From Pedomonas sp051304405 (GTDB lineage Bacteria > Pseudomonadota > Alphaproteobacteria > Sphingomonadales > Sphingomonadaceae): a stretch of DNA of 64,000 nucleotides. Of this stretch, positions 28,545 to 36,567 are shown one piece after another. How positions within the stretch are numbered: the stretch's first letter is position 1; the number at the start of each line of letters is the position of its first letter. Location: positions 124,001 through 188,000 of the forward strand of contig NZ_JBPPGG010000002.1 of the NCBI RefSeq assembly GCF_051304405.1, read 5' to 3'. The translations under genes and the position numbers were made by a program. The notes below the pieces were generated by a model. The model was not told the DNA's origin. It was given only the letters and a program-made list of their open reading frames with translations, and ran no database searches.

Positions 28545-29324
28545 TCAGGACAGATGCAGGCAGCCGGACATTTCGCGCTGGATGAAGGGGATCCAGCGCT
28601 GCACCGAGCGCGCCTTGCGCGCGACCCCGTGCGGCAGCTTGTGGGGTGACCACCGCAGCGGCGCGGGCAGGATGGACGCCATGGCGGCGGCCTGCGCCCG
28701 GCTGAGCCGGGCGGCGCTGTGGCCGTAATAGTACTGCGACGCCGCCTCGGCGCCGTAGACGCCGATGCCCCACTCCGCGATGTTGAGATAGACCTCCAGA
28801 ACTCGCTGCTTGGGCCAGGTCAGCTCGATGAGCACGGTGAAGTAGGCCTCAAGCGCCTTGCGCACCCACGACCGGCCGGACCAGAGGAAGGCGTTCTTCG
28901 CCACCTGCTGGGAAATGGTCGAGCCGCCGCGCAGGCGGTGGCCGCTCCGGTTGGATTCGATGGCCTTGGAGATGGCCTCGAAGTCGAAGCCGGTGTGACG
29001 GCAGAAGTTCTGGTCCTCCGCCGCGATGGCCGCGTAGGCGAGGTTGGGCGAGAGGGCGTCGAGGGAGCGCCACTCGCGGCGCACGGTCTGGCCCGCCACC
29101 CAGTCGCGGATCATGAGCGAGGTGACGGGCGGATTGATCCAGCGATAGGCCAGCACCCACAGGAAGGTGAAGGCGAGCCACAGGATCACGATACGAATGG
29201 CCCAGGTGGAAATTCGCGCAAGGATGGATCGACGCACGCCAGGACTCGTCTGTTCTGCCTCGCCGTCCGGGCGCAGCGCACCGGAAGCGTGGATGACAGT
29301 GCCTTCACGCCGGGCAGGATGCAA
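28545..29324 (-). CDS. mtgA: Monofunctional biosynthetic peptidoglycan transglycosylase
   Basis: A 259-residue glycosyltransferase family 51 enzyme that polymerises lipid II into glycan strands without a transpeptidase domain. A membrane anchor lies at about residues 40-62 (IRIVILWLAFTFLWVLAYRW). The catalytic Glu is in AAEDQNFCRHTGFDFEAI, and RGGSTISQQVAKNAFLW plus KQRVLEVYLNIAEWG are the conserved motifs. The first 30 residues are poorly conserved, so a later start is possible. It is isolated between tRNA-Lys and rpoH. Confidence 0.95.
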   Translation of the reverse strand: MHPARREGTVIHASGALRPDGEAEQTSPGVRRSILARISTWAIRIVILWLAFTFLWVLAYRWINPPVTSLMIRDWVAGQTVRREWRSLDALSPNLAYAAIAAEDQNFCRHTGFDFEAISKAIESNRSGHRLRGGSTISQQVAKNAFLWSGRSWVRKALEAYFTVLIELTWPKQRVLEVYLNIAEWGIGVYGAEAASQYYYGHSAARLSRAQAAAMASILPAPLRWSPHKLPHGVARKARSVQRWIPFIQREMSGCLHLS

Positions 29325-29413
29325 TGGTGTGAGTGAGGGGCGTCAAGTCAGGGCGTTGAGCGATGGAGAGGTGCAGCCGGGCGGGCAGGCCGGGCAGGCG
29401 GGCTGGCGCCCGG

Positions 29414-30316
29414 CTACTCGATGGCGAGTTGCCGGGCCTCCACCACCTTGCGCATGGCCTTCTGCACCTTCTCGAAGGCGCGCACCTCGATCTGGCGGAT
29501 GCGCTCGCGGCTGACGTTGTATTCCTTGGACAGGTCGTCCAGCGTCGCGGGCTCTTCCTTCAGGCGGCGCTCCGTGAAGATGTGCCGCTCGCGCTCGTTC
29601 AGCTCTTCCATGGCTGCCATCAGCAGCTCATGGCGCATGTCCGCTTCCTCGCGCTCGGCGACGATCTCGTCCTGGCGGGGCGTGTCGTCCGCCAGCCAGT
29701 CCATCCACTCGCCGCTGTCGCTGTCCTGCCGCAGCGGCACGTTGAGCGACGTGTCGCCGCCCATGGCCATGCGGCGGTTCATGGAGATCACATCATCCTC
29801 GCTCACCTGGAGGGTGGTGGCGATCTTCTTCACGTCGTCCGGGTGCAGATCGCCATCCTCCACCGCCTGGAGCTTGCCCTTGAGGCGGCGCAGGTTGAAG
29901 AACAGCTTCTTCTGCGAAGCGGTGGTGCCGATCTTCACCAGCGACCACGACCGCAGGATGAACTCCTGGATCGAGGCCTTGATCCACCACATGGCGTAGG
30001 TGGCAAGGCGGAAGCCCTTGTCCGGGTCGAACTTCTTCACGCCCTGCATCAGGCCGATGTTGCCCTCCGCGATCAGTTCCGACAGCGGCAGGCCGTATCC
30101 CCGGTATCCCATCGCGATCTTGGCGACGAGCCGCAGATGGCTGGTCACCAGCTTGTGGGCGGCCTCGGCATCCTCATGCTCGACCCAGCGCTTGGCGAGC
30201 ATGTATTCCTCCTCCGCCGAAAGCAGGGGAAACTGCCGAATCTGCTGAAGATAACGGGAGAGCGATGCTTCACCCGTCAATGCCGGAACGGTCGCTGTCG
30301 TAATATTGGCGGACAT
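29414..30316 (-). CDS. rpoH: RNA polymerase heat-shock sigma factor (sigma-32)
   Basis: A 300-residue sigma factor directing heat-shock transcription. Region 2 includes GLPLSELIAEGNIGLMQGV and ATYAMWWIKASIQEFI. The RpoH box QKKLFFNLRRLKG between regions 2 and 3 separates it from other sigma factors, and region 4 ends in the helix-turn-helix with SRERIRQIE. I choose MSANITT (30316) as start; an upstream in-frame codon at 30343 adds nine residues. A 14-bp inverted repeat, TGTTCC-CT-GGAACA, lies at 30359-30372 in its upstream region. A likely target in this window is lon. Confidence 0.96.
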   Translation of the reverse strand: MSANITTATVPALTGEASLSRYLQQIRQFPLLSAEEEYMLAKRWVEHEDAEAAHKLVTSHLRLVAKIAMGYRGYGLPLSELIAEGNIGLMQGVKKFDPDKGFRLATYAMWWIKASIQEFILRSWSLVKIGTTASQKKLFFNLRRLKGKLQAVEDGDLHPDDVKKIATTLQVSEDDVISMNRRMAMGGDTSLNVPLRQDSDSGEWMDWLADDTPRQDEIVAEREEADMRHELLMAAMEELNERERHIFTERRLKEEPATLDDLSKEYNVSRERIRQIEVRAFEKVQKAMRKVVEARQLAIE

Positions 30317-30410
30317 GGCGTCTTCACCCTCTTGTCTAGTCATAGCTTACGACCGTTCTGTTCCCTGGAACAAGCAACGAACCGGCAAAAGACTGTTTCC
30401 AACTAACCAC

Positions 30411-31376
30411 CTAACCATCGGATCCCAGTGCCGCGATGAGTTGCCGCATATCCTCCGGCAGCGGGCTCTCGAAGTGCAGGGCCTCCCCCGTGATCGGATG
30501 GACAAACCCGAGCACGCCCGCATGAAGCGCCTGACGGCGGAATTCGAGCCGGTCGAGCACGGATTTGACCCGCGATTTGCGCCCGGCCCGGCCGTAGGTG
30601 GGATCGCCAAGCAGGGCGTGGCCGATGGAGGCCATGTGCACGCGCACCTGATGGGTGCGTCCGGTCTCCAGCCGGCATTCCACCTGCGCCGCGTCCGGCC
30701 CGAGGGGGCGGACCACCCGGTAATGGGTGACGGCGTGGCGGCCGCGCCCGTCGCTGACAATGGCCATTTTCTTGCGGTCGTGGACCGAGCGGGCCAGCGC
30801 CCCCTCGATCCGCCCGGCAGGTGGGACGGGGATGCCGCCGACGACGGCCGTATAGACCCGCTCCACCGTATGGGCGGCGAACTGGCGGGAGAGATGCTCG
30901 TGGGCGGGGTCGGTCTTGGCGACCACCAGCAGCCCCGAGGTGTCCTTGTCGATTCGGTGGACGATGCCCGGCCGCGCCACCCCGCCGATGCCGGAGAGGC
31001 GGCCCCGGCAGTGGTGCAGCAGGGCATTGACCAGCGTGCCGTCCAGATTGCCCGCCGCCGGGTGGACAACCAGCCCCGCCGGCTTGTCCACCACCAGAAG
31101 GTGGTCATCCTCGTAGACAATGCGCAGGGGGATGTCCTGCGCCTCCGCCTCGGCCGGACGGGGGGCGGGCACGGCGATGGCGTAGCTCTCGCCCGCCTTC
31201 ACCTTGGTGGCCGGGTCGCGCACGGCAACGCCGCCGCGCGTGACCTCGCCCGTGCTGATGAGCGACTTGATGCGTTCCCTGCTCAAGGTGGTCAGGCGCA
31301 GCGCAAGCGCCCGGTCCAGCCGGTGTCCCGCGTGCTCTGGCGCGATATCGACGTAATGAATTTGCCCCGTGGTCAT
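30411..31376 (-). CDS. rluD: Ribosomal large-subunit pseudouridine synthase, RluD family
   Basis: A 321-residue enzyme that isomerises uridine to pseudouridine in 23S rRNA. An S4 RNA-binding domain (about residues 18-75) precedes the catalytic domain, with the family motif HRIDKDTSGLLVVAK carrying the catalytic Asp. GRTHQVRVHMASIGHALLGD is the second conserved block, in two halves. Sequence fits RluC/RluD; the exact target positions (1911/1915/1917 for RluD) are inferred by family. It ends 68 bp upstream of the rpoH ORF on the same strand. Confidence 0.93.
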   Translation of the reverse strand: MTTGQIHYVDIAPEHAGHRLDRALALRLTTLSRERIKSLISTGEVTRGGVAVRDPATKVKAGESYAIAVPAPRPAEAEAQDIPLRIVYEDDHLLVVDKPAGLVVHPAAGNLDGTLVNALLHHCRGRLSGIGGVARPGIVHRIDKDTSGLLVVAKTDPAHEHLSRQFAAHTVERVYTAVVGGIPVPPAGRIEGALARSVHDRKKMAIVSDGRGRHAVTHYRVVRPLGPDAAQVECRLETGRTHQVRVHMASIGHALLGDPTYGRAGRKSRVKSVLDRLEFRRQALHAGVLGFVHPITGEALHFESPLPEDMRQLIAALGSDG

Positions 31377-31478
31377 GGACCCCTAGTTAGGGAGCCAACG
31401 GCCAAGATGTAAGAGGCCTTGTCAAATGCCTGTGGGACATCCACTTTTTGCTGGAATGCAGCGTGCGGGAGACTCGAT

Positions 31479-32066
31479 ATGAACATGCGTCGGCTGGTTT
31501 TGGTGACAAGCGCGGCCCTGCTGCTGGCGGGCTGCGGCATCAACGATGTCCCGACCAAGGGCGAGGCGGCGGCCGCCGCCTGGGCGGAGGTGCAGAACCA
31601 GTATCAGCGCCGCGCCGACCTGGTGCCGAACCTGGTGGAGACCGTGCGCGGCTACGCCAAGCACGAGGAAGCCACGCTCAGCGCCGTGATGGAAGCCCGC
31701 GCCAAGGCGACGAGCGTCACCATCACCGCCGACGATGCCACCGACCCGGAGAAGGTGGCCGCGTTCGAGCAGGCGCAGGCCGAGCTGTCGCGCGGCCTTG
31801 GCCGCCTGCTGGCGGTGGCCGAGAACTACCCGGACCTGAAGGCGAACCAGAACTTCCTGGCGCTGCAATCGCAGCTGGAAGGCACGGAGAACCGCATCGC
31901 CGTTGCCCGGCGGGACTACATCCAGGCGGTGCAGACCTATAACCTCGAATTCAGGAACATCCCCGACAAGTGGGTGACGGCCATCTTCCACGGCGATGCG
32001 GAACCCATGACGCCGTTCGCGGCGTCGCCAGAGGCCCAGACCGCCCCGAAGGTGAGCTTTCAGTGA
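31479..32066 (+). CDS. lemA: LemA family lipoprotein
   Basis: A 195-residue protein starting at ATG 31479, where MRRLVLVTSAALLLAGC provides a lipoprotein signal with lipobox LAGC. The family core follows: AWAEVQNQYQRRADLVPNLV and YPDLKANQNF with helical coiled-coil character. LemA proteins are envelope-associated, and their biochemical role is unsettled. The stop overlaps the next start (GTGA), so lemA and the first TPM gene are translationally coupled. Confidence 0.94.
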   Translation: MNMRRLVLVTSAALLLAGCGINDVPTKGEAAAAAWAEVQNQYQRRADLVPNLVETVRGYAKHEEATLSAVMEARAKATSVTITADDATDPEKVAAFEQAQAELSRGLGRLLAVAENYPDLKANQNFLALQSQLEGTENRIAVARRDYIQAVQTYNLEFRNIPDKWVTAIFHGDAEPMTPFAASPEAQTAPKVSFQ

Positions 32067-33139
32067 CAGGTGATGCGCGCCGCCGGGCCGGGCTGACGCT
32101 CGCCGCTGCTCTGCTCGCGGGCCTCGCCCTGCCTGCGGCGGCGCAGCAGGTGGCCGCGCCGAAGGAAGCCGCCCCCGCAGCCGTGATCTCCGGCGCTTCG
32201 GGCGGGGAGGTGACCGTGCCCGAGGCGGCAGCGGGCGCGGCGGCGATCCAGAACAGCGGGGCGGGCAAGGCGCTGGAGCCCATCACCAAGCCGCTGACGG
32301 CCCCGCTTCAGGGCCAGCCGCAACAGCCGCAACAGCCGCAACAGGCCCCGCAATCGCAGGCGGCCCCGGCGGCCGCCATGCCGAAGGCGGAATCGGGCGC
32401 GGCGGTGCGCGGCGGCAAGCTGACGTTTCCGGCGCTGACCGGGCGGGTGGTGGATGAGGCGGGCATCCTCGACCCCGAGACCGAGGCCGCCCTCACCCAG
32501 CTCTCGGCCGCGCTTGAACAGCAGACCAGCGACCAGCTCGTGGTGGTGACGCTCGCCAGCCTCCGGGGCCGGGAGATCGAGGAATACGGCTATCAGCTGG
32601 GCCGTCACTGGGGCATCGGCCAGAGCGGCAAGGCGGCCGCGGGACGGGCCAAGGACAATGGCGTGCTGCTCATCGTCGCGCCGAACGAGCGCCGGGTGCG
32701 CATCGAGGTGGGCTATGGCGCGGAAGGACGGCTGACCGACGCGATTTCGAGCGTCATCATCAACCAGTCGATCCTGCCCCGGTTCCGGGCCGGGGACTTT
32801 GCCGGCGGCATCCTGCGCGGCGCGCAGGACATCACCCAGGTGCTGGGCGGGGACATCGAGCCGTTCCAGCAGATGGCGGCGCGCCGGCCGGTCGAGGGCC
32901 ATGACAGCATCGGCATCGGCGGGGCCATTCTGTTCTTCATCATCTGGTTCTTCATCGCCCGCCTCGTGAGCCGGGGCGGCGGGCGCGGCGGGCGCGGCTC
33001 CTCCGCCGCCGCGGCCCTGCCGTTCCTGCTGATGAGCGGCGGACACCGGGGCGGATTTGGCGGCGGCGGGTTCGGCGGCGGCGGCTTCCGGGGCGGCGGC
33101 GGCTCCTTCGGGGGCGGCGGCGCGTCGGGCAGCTGGTGA
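32063..33139 (+). CDS. TPM-domain (YgcG-type) exported membrane protein
   Basis: A 358-residue protein starting at GTG 32063, overlapping lemA by 4 bp. A signal peptide (AALLAGLALPAAAQQ) is followed by a Pro/Gln/Ala-rich linker with a short QPQQPQQPQQ repeat. The TPM domain lies at about 120-250 (LTGRVVDEAGILD, GIGQSGKAAAGRAKDNGVLL). A membrane helix (AILFFIIWFFIARLV) follows, then a Gly-rich tail of GGGFGGGG type ending SGSW, typical of this family. LemA and YgcG-type TPM genes are commonly paired. The molecular function is unknown. Confidence 0.93.
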   Translation: MTGDARRRAGLTLAAALLAGLALPAAAQQVAAPKEAAPAAVISGASGGEVTVPEAAAGAAAIQNSGAGKALEPITKPLTAPLQGQPQQPQQPQQAPQSQAAPAAAMPKAESGAAVRGGKLTFPALTGRVVDEAGILDPETEAALTQLSAALEQQTSDQLVVVTLASLRGREIEEYGYQLGRHWGIGQSGKAAAGRAKDNGVLLIVAPNERRVRIEVGYGAEGRLTDAISSVIINQSILPRFRAGDFAGGILRGAQDITQVLGGDIEPFQQMAARRPVEGHDSIGIGGAILFFIIWFFIARLVSRGGGRGGRGSSAAAALPFLLMSGGHRGGFGGGGFGGGGFRGGGGSFGGGGASGSW

Positions 33140-33166
33140 GGGCACGGATGATCAAGGAGGCCAGCG

Positions 33167-33787
33167 GTGCCAAACCTGTCTGAAGCGGATCTGGCGCGGA
33201 TCGAGGCGGCGGTCGAGGAAGCCGAGCGGACCACGACGGCGGACATCGTCTGCATGATCGCCCGGCAATCGGAGGACTTCCGGCTGCTGGGCGTCGCCTG
33301 GGCGGCGCTGATCGCGCTGGTGGTGCCGTGGGTGCTGCTGTGGCTCACCCACTGGCCGGTGATGGCGCTGCTGGTGGCCCAGATGGCCTTTTTCCTCATT
33401 CTGGCGGCGGTGCTCAGCCTGACCCCGGCGCTGCTGTGGGTGGTGCCCAGAAGCTGGGCCCGGCGCGAGGCGGCGCAGGCGGCGCGGGAGCAGTTCCTGC
33501 TGCATGATATCCACCGCTCCCCCGGCCGGCAGGGGATTCTGCTCTACGTTTCGCTGGCCGAGCACTACGCGGAAATCCTCGCGGACGTGGGGCTCAAGGA
33601 CAAGGTGGACGAGAGCGTCTGGAAGGACGCCATCGACACCCTGGTCGCGACCGCGAAAACAGGCAGCATCACCGACGGTATTGTCGCAGCCATCGAACGC
33701 TGCGCCCCGGCGCTGGCGATTGCCGCGCCGGTCGGCGAGGACGGGGGAGAGGGCAATGGGCTCTCCAATCGCCCGATCATCATCTGA
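33167..33787 (+). CDS. TPM-domain membrane protein (second copy)
   Basis: A 206-residue protein starting with GTG 33167 after AAGGAGG. It begins with the helix LSEADLARIEAAVEEAERTT, has two or three membrane segments (about residues 38-60 and 65-95), then a TPM-phosphatase-like part (REQFLLHDIHRSPGRQGILLYVSLAEHYAEI). In many alphaproteobacteria it accompanies the lemA-ygcG pair. It ends 1 bp before the ATG of the JAMM gene. Confidence 0.88.
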   Translation: MPNLSEADLARIEAAVEEAERTTTADIVCMIARQSEDFRLLGVAWAALIALVVPWVLLWLTHWPVMALLVAQMAFFLILAAVLSLTPALLWVVPRSWARREAAQAAREQFLLHDIHRSPGRQGILLYVSLAEHYAEILADVGLKDKVDESVWKDAIDTLVATAKTGSITDGIVAAIERCAPALAIAAPVGEDGGEGNGLSNRPIII

Positions 33788-33788
33788 C

Positions 33789-34280
33789 ATGCCCCCGGGT
33801 GCGGCGTCGTCGGGCGAGCGGCTGCGCGAAGTGGTACTGGGCGAGGCCGACCGGCAGGCCATTCTCGCGGAAGCAGAGGCGGCGGGCCGCCGCGAGTGCT
33901 GCGGCCTCTTGGTGGGCCGCTGTGCAGGCGGGCAGGCGCTGGTGCGCGGCGTCGTCCCGGCGCGCAACGTGGCGGGCGAGCCCGAGCGGTTTTTCGAGAT
34001 CGACCCCCGGGTGCTGCTCGCAACCCACCGGCAGGCGCGGGAGGCGGGGGAGGCCATACTCGGCTGGTACCACTCCCACCCGGGCGGGGACAGCCGGCCC
34101 TCGGCCTGTGATGCGGAACGCGCCGTCGAGGCGAGCAAGGTGTGGCTGGTGGTGGCGGGCGGCGTCATCGGCGCGTATGTCGCGGAGGAGGACGGAGCCA
34201 TCGCAGGGCGTTTCCGGCCGTTGCCGCTTCGGGTTATAAGCGGGCGAGACGAGAAGGAGGCCGGATATGGCAACCGGTGA
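33789..34280 (+). CDS. JAMM/MPN-type metallopeptidase (Mov34 family)
   Basis: A 163-residue cytoplasmic protein with an intact JAMM zinc site: Glu36 in RRECCGLL, His95 and His97 in WYHSHP, then Ser105 and Asp108 (H-x-H-x7-S-x2-D). Bacterial JAMM proteins cleave isopeptide or peptide bonds, for example activating ubiquitin-like sulfur carriers or releasing cysteine. No carrier protein is adjacent here, so the substrate is unknown. Start ATG 33789 is right after the TPM stop; ATG 33756 inside that gene would add 11 residues. Its 3' end overlaps the cold-shock gene by 14 bp. Confidence 0.9.
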   Translation: MPPGAASSGERLREVVLGEADRQAILAEAEAAGRRECCGLLVGRCAGGQALVRGVVPARNVAGEPERFFEIDPRVLLATHRQAREAGEAILGWYHSHPGGDSRPSACDAERAVEASKVWLVVAGGVIGAYVAEEDGAIAGRFRPLPLRVISGRDEKEAGYGNR

Positions 34281-34479
34281 GGTGAAGTGGTTCAACCGCA
34301 AGAAGGGCTTCGGCTTCATCCGCCCCGACTACGGCGTGAAGGATGTGTTCGTGCACGTCTCCGCCCTCCAGCGGTCCGGGATGCGGGTGCTGGATGAGGG
34401 GCAGCGGGTGGAATTCGAGCTGACCCAGCTTCAGGACGGGCGGACGGCAGCGCTCGGCGTGCGCCTGATCGAGGCCTAG
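34267..34479 (+). CDS. Cold-shock domain protein (CspA family)
   Basis: A 70-residue single cold-shock domain that binds single-stranded RNA or DNA. RNP1 is KGFGFI and RNP2 is VFVHV, with VKWFNRKKGF at the start. Length is standard. The ATG lies inside the end of the JAMM gene with AGAAGGAGG just before it, so it probably depends on that operon. It is followed 40 bp later by a strong terminator. Cold induction cannot be judged, because there is no long leader. Confidence 0.96.
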   Translation: MATGEVKWFNRKKGFGFIRPDYGVKDVFVHVSALQRSGMRVLDEGQRVEFELTQLQDGRTAALGVRLIEA

Positions 34480-34518
34480 CTCCCGCCTCGTCCGCAGCCA
34501 GCGGCGAGCGGTCAAAAA

Positions 34519-34551
34519 CAAAGCCCCGGTCTCCATGCGGCCGGGGCTTTT
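34519..34551. terminator. Bidirectional terminator between csp and eipA
   Basis: AAAGCCCCGG and CCGGGGCTTT form a 10-bp stem, with T-rich flanks on both strands (AAAAACAAAG before, CTTTTGC after). It serves the + strand operon and possibly the converging eipA. Confidence 0.88.
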
Positions 34552-34612
34552 GCTGTGTCGCCGCCGCGCCCCCTGCGGCAGGGCCGGGAGGCGCGGGTGC
34601 CAGAGGCGGGGA

Positions 34613-35443
34613 TCAGAACGGCAGGTAGCGCCGCTCCTTGGTGAAGTTGATGTAGCCCATGTTCGCGCCGAGCCGCCAGCCCGCGCCCAAGCGCACCGGC
34701 ACCACGACCACGTTGTCCCGCTGGTGATAGCTCACCGTGAAGCCGCCGATGAGGTACACCTTGCCTTCGATCGCCGGGTAGCGCTTGTAGATGTCGTTGG
34801 TGTCGTAGAGGTGGTAGATGAGGGTGAAGGTCTTGCTCACGTCGCCGCCGATGTCCGGCCCGAGGGAGGGGCCGGTCCAGTGGATCGGCATCTCGCCTTC
34901 CACCTTGTGGTAGAGCGTGCCGTTGCCGTAGCGCAGGCCGACGATGAACGCGCCGCCGCCTTCCTGGCCCACGATGTAGGCATTGGGGCGGCCATGGTCG
35001 GCGAAGATCTTCTCGATGACCTTGCCGATGCCCTCGGCGCCCTTGCCGAACGCGCCGGACGCGGCGGCGAGCACGGATTCCTGATCGTAGGTGTTCTCGG
35101 CGGTCTGCTGCGGGTCGGTCGCGCCCGGCGCGGCCGTTGCGCTCTGCGCGGTCTGGCCGTCAGCCGCTGCGGGCGCGGCCTGACCTTCCGCCGTGGCGGG
35201 CGCGGCCTGACCCTCCTGCGCGGGGGCAGGCTGGGCCGGGGCGGTTTGCGCCGTGGCGGCCTGTGCGGGCACCAGCGGCGTCGGGGCATTGGCGGCAGGC
35301 GGCTGATCGGGGAGCGGTGTTTCGACGACCGCATCCTGGCTCTGGGCCTTCACGGCCGGGGCAGGGGTCGCCAACCCCAGCCCGAGGGCAAGCGCCGGCG
35401 CGGTGATGCCAAGGACAGACAGAGCGAAGCGGCGAGACTGCAT
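34613..35443 (-). CDS. eipA: EipA/DUF1134 envelope protein
   Basis: A 276-residue exported protein. The signal region (residues 1-30, ending ATPAPAVKAQ) precedes an 80-residue Ala/Pro/Gln-rich linker. The DUF1134 domain spans about 115-276 and contains GRPNAYIVGQEGGGAFIVGL, the LYHK-to-WTGPSLGPDIGGD region and the final VRLGAGWRLGANMGYINF. In Brucella, EipA is a periplasmic protein needed for cell-envelope integrity; the same role here is an inference by family. The Ala/Pro linker is longer than in that homologue as I remember it. Confidence 0.9.
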   Translation of the reverse strand: MQSRRFALSVLGITAPALALGLGLATPAPAVKAQSQDAVVETPLPDQPPAANAPTPLVPAQAATAQTAPAQPAPAQEGQAAPATAEGQAAPAAADGQTAQSATAAPGATDPQQTAENTYDQESVLAAASGAFGKGAEGIGKVIEKIFADHGRPNAYIVGQEGGGAFIVGLRYGNGTLYHKVEGEMPIHWTGPSLGPDIGGDVSKTFTLIYHLYDTNDIYKRYPAIEGKVYLIGGFTVSYHQRDNVVVVPVRLGAGWRLGANMGYINFTKERRYLPF

Positions 35444-35584
35444 GCTGGACCCCGTTGTGTTTGGTTCATTGCGTCATGTTTGTTTGCCAGCACAGTGATA
35501 GGACTGGGCGACGAAATCAACAACGGGGCGGGTTGGAGGCGTTCAAAACACGAAAGGCCGTGATCCGGTTGCGGTGGCCGGTGG

Positions 35585-36475
35585 TCAGGCGTCGACCAGC
35601 GCGTGGAGCCGCTCCATCAGCCGGCAGGAGGCGATCGCCTCCATCAGCGGTGCGATGACGGCGGGGAACCGGGCGACCAGCCGGTCGCGCTGGTCGGCCT
35701 GCTCGGCGGCATAGGCGTCCAAGAGGGGGCGCGCGGGCGACGACGGGGCAATGTAGAGGCGGCGGATGCGGGCCAGCACCCCGCACTGCACCGCAAGATC
35801 CTGAATGTGGCCGAACCAGTCCTGCAGGCGGTGCAACTCCGCATGGAGGGCGGCGAAACACACCGCCGTCTCCCGCGCGGGCAGCAGCTCCAGCGTATAG
35901 CGCAGGTTGCGCAGCAGCTTGCGCAGCTCGTGCAGCGGCTCGTGGCCGAACAGGTTCTCCGGCTCCGCCATGGCGAGCTGGAGCCGCACCACCAGCTGGC
36001 GCGCCCGGCGGGCGGCGGCCCGCTCCAGATCGCCGGGGTCGACCGCCCGGCTTTGCTGGATGGCATCGGCCAGCCGGTCTTCCAGAATGTCCATGCGGCC
36101 GGAGGCCAGCCCCGCGCGCACGTGGGCGAGCGCCTCGGCCCGCTCGGCCGCAACGCACGGCCCGACCGCTTCCCACAGCGCGGGCGGGCAGCGGGCGGCC
36201 ATGTGTTCGGCGGCCATGTCGAGGTCGCGCACATGGCCCAGCAGCCGGGCGAGCCAGCGCATGTCCTCCACCAGCGCGCGGGTGAGGGTGGGATCAAGCT
36301 GGGGACCGCCCGCGCGCAGGGCCGCGCGGGCCCGCCGGATGGCCAGCCGCTCCTCATGGGCGTAGTTGTCGCTCACGCCCGCCGCCAGGGTCGCCGTGCC
36401 GCCCGCAAGCGCATCCCGCACGCGCAGGAGCGCGCCCGTGAGGTCCATATGGGGGGCAACAGCCTGTCCGGTCAT
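35585..36475 (-). CDS. CHAD-domain protein
   Basis: A 296-residue all-helical protein rich in Arg and His with the CHAD pattern: an early VSDNYAHEERLAIRRARAAL block and a later HELRKLLRNLRYTLELL block, giving two clusters of basic residues. CHAD domains bind polyphosphate and are associated with polyphosphate granules. I start at ATG 36475, since the in-frame extension to 36586 reads like intergenic sequence and overlaps tamB. It follows tamB by about 90 bp. Confidence 0.85.
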   Translation of the reverse strand: MTGQAVAPHMDLTGALLRVRDALAGGTATLAAGVSDNYAHEERLAIRRARAALRAGGPQLDPTLTRALVEDMRWLARLLGHVRDLDMAAEHMAARCPPALWEAVGPCVAAERAEALAHVRAGLASGRMDILEDRLADAIQQSRAVDPGDLERAAARRARQLVVRLQLAMAEPENLFGHEPLHELRKLLRNLRYTLELLPARETAVCFAALHAELHRLQDWFGHIQDLAVQCGVLARIRRLYIAPSSPARPLLDAYAAEQADQRDRLVARFPAVIAPLMEAIASCRLMERLHALVDA

Positions 36476-36567
36476 GATGCTCCTGTTCCGTTGAAGGAGA
36501 TTGCAGCGCTGTCGGGGGCGTCCGGCCGCCGTTCCGCCCCCTGACCGGCGGAGGAGTATACACAGAA

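Noticed and set aside
31970..32062. N-terminal extension of the first TPM protein
   Set aside because: The extension lacks a signal peptide and lies inside lemA. The GTG at 32063 gives a proper signal sequence and the 4-bp coupling typical of operons.
34267..34479. Cold-inducible long 5' leader for the csp gene
   Set aside because: The start codon lies inside the preceding gene, so a dedicated leader is not possible unless a promoter lies within that gene; none was recognised.
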